64,000 bases of DNA from Acidobacteriota bacterium. GTDB lineage: Bacteria > Acidobacteriota > Vicinamibacteria > Vicinamibacterales > UBA2999. The DNA is taken from the NCBI GenBank assembly GCA_030697165.1, contig JAUYQQ010000003.1, positions 1-64,000 on the forward strand. Direction: 5' to 3'. Positions 60,499-64,000 of the stretch are shown one piece after another. The notes under the pieces are model-generated. The model searched no databases and was not told the origin of the DNA. It saw nothing but the letters and a program-made list of their open reading frames with translations. Made by a program: the position numbers and the translations under genes. Positions within the stretch are counted from its first letter, which is position 1; every line of letters starts with the position of its first letter.

Positions 60499-60989
60499 TC
60501 TTCCTCCAGCGAGGTGAATCGATTGACGAGTGGAACGGAAAACGACGGACCTGAAAAGAAACGACGGCGGTGGTGCGTACGAGGCGTACGGCGAGGCAGT
60601 CCCGAATTAACGGCGGTAGCATACACCTTTCAGGCTCGCAGCCGTCCATTATTTAGGTCGAGCCAGCGGGGGGGGGCGTCCCCTTCGGGCAGTCGTTATC
60701 CGTGGTGGCGGGGCCGACGCTCTACGTAACGGCGCGCGAGGCCGGCCCGCTGCCGACGATAGTGATCGCGACCGACCACGTGGTCGCGGCGCGGCGCGTT
60801 TGCGCGCGCCTTGGACCCAGTGCGACCGTGGTGACGATCATGTGCGACTCCGGGCTGCGGTATCTGAGCACCGACGTGTTCCGCTGATCGGGTGTCGTGA
60901 GCGCTGAGGGCAGGCCGGGGCCCTGACCTGCGGCCTGAGGGGTTCTCGTACCGCGAGCAAGTCGGCAATCGCCTTCGCGACGGCTGCGC
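60499..60989. other. Non-coding gap with a cysteine synthase remnant
   Basis: This 490-base gap holds a run of nine G residues at 60668-60676, the gene remnant at 60774-60887 and otherwise no convincing coding sequence. I see no terminator, RNA gene or intact promoter. Confidence 0.5.
60774..60887 (+). pseudogene. Cysteine synthase (CysK/CysM-like) C-terminal remnant
   Basis: The plus strand encodes VVAARRVCARLGPSATVVTI then MCDSGLRYLSTDVFR and a stop. This matches the C-terminus of PLP-dependent cysteine synthases, where GPxxTVVTxxCDSGxRYLS is conserved. Nothing upstream in this or the other frames resembles the PLP domain, so the gene has lost more than 85% of its length. It is a degraded relic, probably from a deletion or rearrangement. 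Confidence 0.7.
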
Positions 60990-61718
60990 CTACCGGTCGT
61001 CGTACCAGTATTGCCGGGCCAGAGTGCTGCCCGAGGCGCGGGCGCGGAGCGTGCCCGCCACCAGCATCGGCATCATCGTCAGGTAGTGCCAGTCGCCATA
61101 GCGATCGAACTTGCGGACCGACGCGATCGCCTTCACCGGCCGCAGCCGCGTCAGGCGCTGGCCGCGCGACCAGCCCAGGCGCGTCAGCTTCCACAGGAAG
61201 TCGACATCCTCGGCGAAGTGGCGGGTTTCGCTGTAGCCACCCACGCGGGCGAAGTCCTCGCGTCGACAGAACACGACCCCCGTGTCCATGCGCGTGAGCC
61301 ATACCATCGGCAGCAGCATCGCGTAGGTGCAGGCAATTCCCACGGACCAGCGCTCCATGGTCACGCCGGTTGCGCCGCCGGCGATGCCCGGATCGGCCAT
61401 GGCCGTGGCGATCGCGTTGAAGGTGTCGGGATGCACCTGCATGTCGGCGTCGACGAAACAGATGACCGGTGCGGTCGCGAGGGCCGCGCCGCCATTTCGA
61501 GAGGCGCCGATCATTCGCTTCTCGACCCGCGCCACTCGGCAGCCGCGCGCTTCAGCAAGTGCAGAAGTCTGGTCAGTGGAGCCGTTGTCGGCGACCACGA
61601 TGTCGATGGCCCCGGCCCCGCCGGCGTAACGCGAACGTGCCACGTCCACGGTGTCGAGCAGGCGCGGCAGAAGCGCCGCCTCGTTGTAGGCCGGGACGAC
61701 CAGCGACAGGTGCTTCAT
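60990..61718 (-). CDS. Glycosyltransferase family 2 protein
   Basis: 242 residues from ATG 61718, overlapping the kinase stop (ATGA). GT-A motifs: LSLVVPAYNEAALLPRLLDTV, VVADNGSTDQTSALAEA, CFVDADMQVHPD (the DxD) and FAEDVDFLWKL. One hydrophobic segment near residues 131-148 (VGIACTYAMLLPMVWLTRMD) is weak for a membrane anchor. The acceptor and donor are unknown. Co-location with a two-component pair in one leftward run may mean it belongs to a regulated glycan pathway, but no other sugar genes are adjacent. Confidence 0.87.
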   Translation of the reverse strand: MKHLSLVVPAYNEAALLPRLLDTVDVARSRYAGGAGAIDIVVADNGSTDQTSALAEARGCRVARVEKRMIGASRNGGAALATAPVICFVDADMQVHPDTFNAIATAMADPGIAGGATGVTMERWSVGIACTYAMLLPMVWLTRMDTGVVFCRREDFARVGGYSETRHFAEDVDFLWKLTRLGWSRGQRLTRLRPVKAIASVRKFDRYGDWHYLTMMPMLVAGTLRARASGSTLARQYWYDDR

Positions 61719-63040
61719 GTTTCGATTGGCAGCGTCAGCCGGGCCCGGCAGCCGCGGGTATCCTTGCGGTTCTCGAGGGTCAACGAGCCGCCGTGGCCCT
61801 CGGCGATCTGCCGGCACAGCACGAGACCGATACCCGAGCCGCCCGGCTTGGTCGTGAAGAACGGCACGAACAGGTTCGAGGTGTTCGAGAGACCGGGGCC
61901 TTCGTCCTCAACGAAGATCTCGAGCCCGGCGCGCGTGCGCCGCCAGCCGGCGGTGACGGTCGTCCCGCCCACCTCGAGGCAGGCATCGGCGGCGTTGCGC
62001 AGCAGGTTGATCAGCAACTGTTCGAGTTGGTCGGCGTCGGCGTCAACGGTCACGTCGGGCCCGGGCTTGACGAGCACCGGCACCCGCGTATCGAAGCCGG
62101 CCACGCGCTGCAGCAGCGGCTTGAGCACGAGCGGCGCCAGCCGGGGCGCCGGCAGGCGGGCGAGCCGCGCGGAAGCGCCGGTGAAGCGGCTCAGCGAATC
62201 GGTGCGCGACGCGATCACCTGCAGGCCGCGGGTCATGTCTTCGCGCCAGTCGCTCGGCGGCGGATCGCGGTGGAGCAGGGTTTCGAGCGTGCCGGCGATC
62301 GACTTGATCGGGCCGAGCGAGTTGCCCAGCTCGTGGCCGATCACGCGGATCAGCCGCTGAAAGGCCTGCCGCTCCTGCTCGCGCAAGGGCCGGCTGACGT
62401 CCGAGAGGACGAGCAGGTCGTGGCGCAATCCGCCCAGCCGGAACGTTGTCTTGCGCACTTCCCATCGGCCCGGTCCGCCGCCGGGAGGGGAGATGTCGAC
62501 GACCCGGGGGGCGTCGCCGAACCAGTCCGCCAGCTGCAGTTCATCGGCGGTGCGGCCGAGCATATGCTCCATGCTCTTGCCCATCAGCCGCTCGCCGGTG
62601 CGATTGACCATGCGCAGGCGTTGTTCCGGATCGAACGCGAATACAGCGACGTCGATCTGCTCCATCACCGTGCGTAGCAGGGCGGTCGCCTCGACCGCGC
62701 CCAGCCGTTGTTCGTGCAGCGTTTCGGCGAGCGCGTTGACTTCAATCAGCGCGGCGCCCATGGGGTCGTCGGGATTATTGGTGCGGGCGCGAATGGAGAA
62801 GTCGTCTTCGCGCAGCGCCGCCAACAGGTTCGCCAGCGTCTGCAGCGGCACCACCACCCGGGTGCGGACCGAGGAGGCCAGGCCAAACAGGGTCGTCAGG
62901 ATGAGGGCGGTGAGCGTCCATTGCACTTTGGGGGTGTAAGCCTCGGTCCAGAGAATCCACAGCGCGGTGACGGCGCCTGGCACACCGGCGCCGAGGGCGA
63001 GGAGAAAGATCTGCTGGTCGAGGCGAAGGCGCCGCCACAC
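61715..63040 (-). CDS. NtrY-like sensor histidine kinase
   Basis: 441 residues. Two N-terminal membrane helices (about 10-30 and 40-58) flank a very short loop, so there is almost no periplasmic sensor. A HAMP-like segment (VVVPLQTLANLLAALREDDFSIR), a PAS domain (about 122-220; VFAFDPEQRLRMVNRTGERLMG) and the kinase core follow. The H-box is VIGHELGNSLGPIKSIA, and the ATPase motifs are LLINLLRNAADA, VEDEGPGLSN, PFFTTKPGGSGIGL. The H-box is typical of NtrY. Its partner is the sigma-54 activator gene directly upstream (two bases between). Confidence 0.93.
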   Translation of the reverse strand: MWRRLRLDQQIFLLALGAGVPGAVTALWILWTEAYTPKVQWTLTALILTTLFGLASSVRTRVVVPLQTLANLLAALREDDFSIRARTNNPDDPMGAALIEVNALAETLHEQRLGAVEATALLRTVMEQIDVAVFAFDPEQRLRMVNRTGERLMGKSMEHMLGRTADELQLADWFGDAPRVVDISPPGGGPGRWEVRKTTFRLGGLRHDLLVLSDVSRPLREQERQAFQRLIRVIGHELGNSLGPIKSIAGTLETLLHRDPPPSDWREDMTRGLQVIASRTDSLSRFTGASARLARLPAPRLAPLVLKPLLQRVAGFDTRVPVLVKPGPDVTVDADADQLEQLLINLLRNAADACLEVGGTTVTAGWRRTRAGLEIFVEDEGPGLSNTSNLFVPFFTTKPGGSGIGLVLCRQIAEGHGGSLTLENRKDTRGCRARLTLPIET

Positions 63041-63042
63041 GG

Positions 63043-64000
63043 CTAAAGCTTATATCGTTCGAGACGGCGGTATAACGCGCTGCGGGACAGGCCGAGGGCT
63101 CGGGCGGCGTGGCTGACGTTGCCGTAGCGGGCCATCGCCTTCTTGATCAGGAACGCCTCGACTTCTTCCAGGCTCATGTCTTCGAGCCGGGCCGACGAGC
63201 CGCCCTCGACTCTGAGCCCGAGGTCACCGGCCCGAACGGTGGCGCCCTGCGACATCAGCACCGCGCGTTCGACCGAGTGGTCCATCTCGCGGACGTTGCC
63301 GGGCCAGCGATGGTCCATCAGCACCTGCATGGCCGCCGGGTCGAAGCCCGACAACGACTTGCGATAGCGCTGGGCGTGCTGGCGCAGGAAGTGCTTCGCG
63401 AGCAGCGGAATGTCTTCGCGCCGGTCGCGCAGTGGCGGCAGGTGAATTTCGATGGTGTTGAGGCGGAAGTACAGGTCCTGCCGGAAGCGGCTGGCTTCGA
63501 CTTCGGCGTTGAGATCGGCGTTGGTGGCCGAGATCAGGCGCACGCTGACCTTGCGGGTCTTCGACGATCCGAGACGTTCGAACTCGCCGGTCTCGATCAC
63601 GCGCAGCAGTTTCTGTTGCTGGGTCATCGGGACGTTGGCGATCTCGTCGAGGAACAACGTACTGCCATCGGCCAGTTCGAACCGGCCCACGCGATCGGCC
63701 TTGGCGTCGGTAAACGCGCCCTTGAGGTGGCCGAACAGTTCCGACTCGAACACGCCCTCGGCCATGCCGCCGGCGTTGACGGTCACCATGGGGCGGCCGG
63801 CCCGCGGCGAGACGCCGTGGACCGCCTGGGCCACCAGGCTCTTGCCGGTTCCGTTCTCGCCGGTGATCAGCACGTTGGCATCCGACGGCCCGACCCGCGC
63901 GATCATCTCCAGGACCGGCCGCATCGCCGCCGACTCGGCGAGAATCGGTGATCGGCCGTCTGACTGCAGCGCCTGGTTGGCGGCCTCGAGCTGACGGCCG
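63043..64000 (-). CDS. NtrC-family sigma-54-dependent activator, C-terminal part
   Basis: The gene runs past base 64000 with no stop upstream in frame, so its N-terminal domain is outside the window; 319 codons are visible. The AAA+ domain has Walker A GENGTGKSLVAQAVH, a GAFTDA loop (GHLKGAFTDAKADRVGRFE) in place of the usual GAFTGA, Walker B STLFLDEIANV and the arginine finger region FRQDLYFRLN. A Fis-type HTH ends the protein (NVSHAARALGLSRSALYRRLERYKL). It activates sigma-54 promoters, probably under control of the adjacent NtrY-like kinase. Confidence 0.93.
   Translation of the reverse strand, partial: GRQLEAANQALQSDGRSPILAESAAMRPVLEMIARVGPSDANVLITGENGTGKSLVAQAVHGVSPRAGRPMVTVNAGGMAEGVFESELFGHLKGAFTDAKADRVGRFELADGSTLFLDEIANVPMTQQQKLLRVIETGEFERLGSSKTRKVSVRLISATNADLNAEVEASRFRQDLYFRLNTIEIHLPPLRDRREDIPLLAKHFLRQHAQRYRKSLSGFDPAAMQVLMDHRWPGNVREMDHSVERAVLMSQGATVRAGDLGLRVEGGSSARLEDMSLEEVEAFLIKKAMARYGNVSHAARALGLSRSALYRRLERYKL

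Noticed and set aside
60668-60676. Run of nine G residues as a phase-variable tract
   Set aside because: It is not within a gene or a recognisable promoter, so no switching effect can be supported.
60702-60887. Intact 61-residue gene
   Set aside because: Only the last part matches the C-terminus of cysteine synthases; the preceding residues match nothing, so it is treated as a remnant.

Overview
The window is about 64 kb of GC-rich, densely coding bacterial chromosome. I infer an Acidobacteriota member, probably class Vicinamibacteria. The grounds are Oar-type TonB-dependent receptors with a carboxypeptidase-regulatory-like N-terminal domain, many GTG/TTG starts and stop/start overlaps, a bactofilin, and unusually many short dispersed palindromes and 7-9 bp minisatellites, some of them inside genes. 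This is inference; no 16S rRNA gene is present. There is one tRNA (Pro, GGG), and I found no CRISPR array, intact insertion sequence or prophage.

Layout. 1-3.6 kb: two divergent paralogous outer-membrane receptors. 3.6-5.6 kb: a NarL-type two-component pair. 5.6-9.6 kb: a secreted M20 peptidase, a small membrane protein, a D-Ala-D-Ala carboxypeptidase and an orphan FdhE-like protein. 9.7-15 kb: glycogen synthase, thioredoxin and thioredoxin reductase, facing the MnmA/cysteine desulfurase pair for tRNA thiolation. 15-25.6 kb: bactofilin, a methyltransferase-like protein, SAM hydroxide adenosyltransferase, GlpX, an MFS carrier, a Na+/H+ antiporter-like protein, HflX, a TPR-SLH lipoprotein, PgsA and an RNA helicase. 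25.6-39.4 kb: an exopolysaccharide region with UDP-glucuronate decarboxylase, an initiating polyprenyl-phosphate sugar transferase, five glycosyltransferases, UDP-glucose dehydrogenase, GalE and an MsbA-like exporter. A YqjD/YqjE-like membrane trio interrupts it. 39.4-51.3 kb: housekeeping genes (yicC, gmk, coaBC, family-4 UDG, priA, a site-2 protease, HU, der, a MerR regulator, tRNA-Pro, a DUF3810-like protein, tsaC). 51.4-56.9 kb: a five-gene molybdenum hydroxylase operon with a Tat-exported iron-sulfur subunit and a membrane cytochrome b. 57-64 kb: a HAD phosphatase, a large fusion of cytochrome c, ankyrin repeats and an alpha/alpha toroid, a cysteine-synthase remnant, a glycosyltransferase and an NtrY/NtrC-like pair.

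The sugar genes form a plausible path. Ugd makes UDP-glucuronate, the decarboxylase turns it into UDP-xylose and GalE interconverts UDP-hexoses. The WcaJ-like enzyme primes the lipid carrier, the glycosyltransferases extend the chain and the ABC protein could move the lipid-linked product. A 10-bp inverted repeat lies in the divergent promoter region between ugd and the four-glycosyltransferase operon.

The observations most worth a second look are three. First, a family of TTTA-loop palindromes is found in four genes, encoding VRLKPDAT-like peptides in one preferred frame; three 39-bp copies sit in priA, and other copies supply stop codons. Second, a 758-residue secreted protein combines two CxxCH haem sites, ankyrin repeats and a cyclase-like toroid. 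Third, the periplasmic molybdenum hydroxylase appears to be coupled to a formate-dehydrogenase-type cytochrome b.
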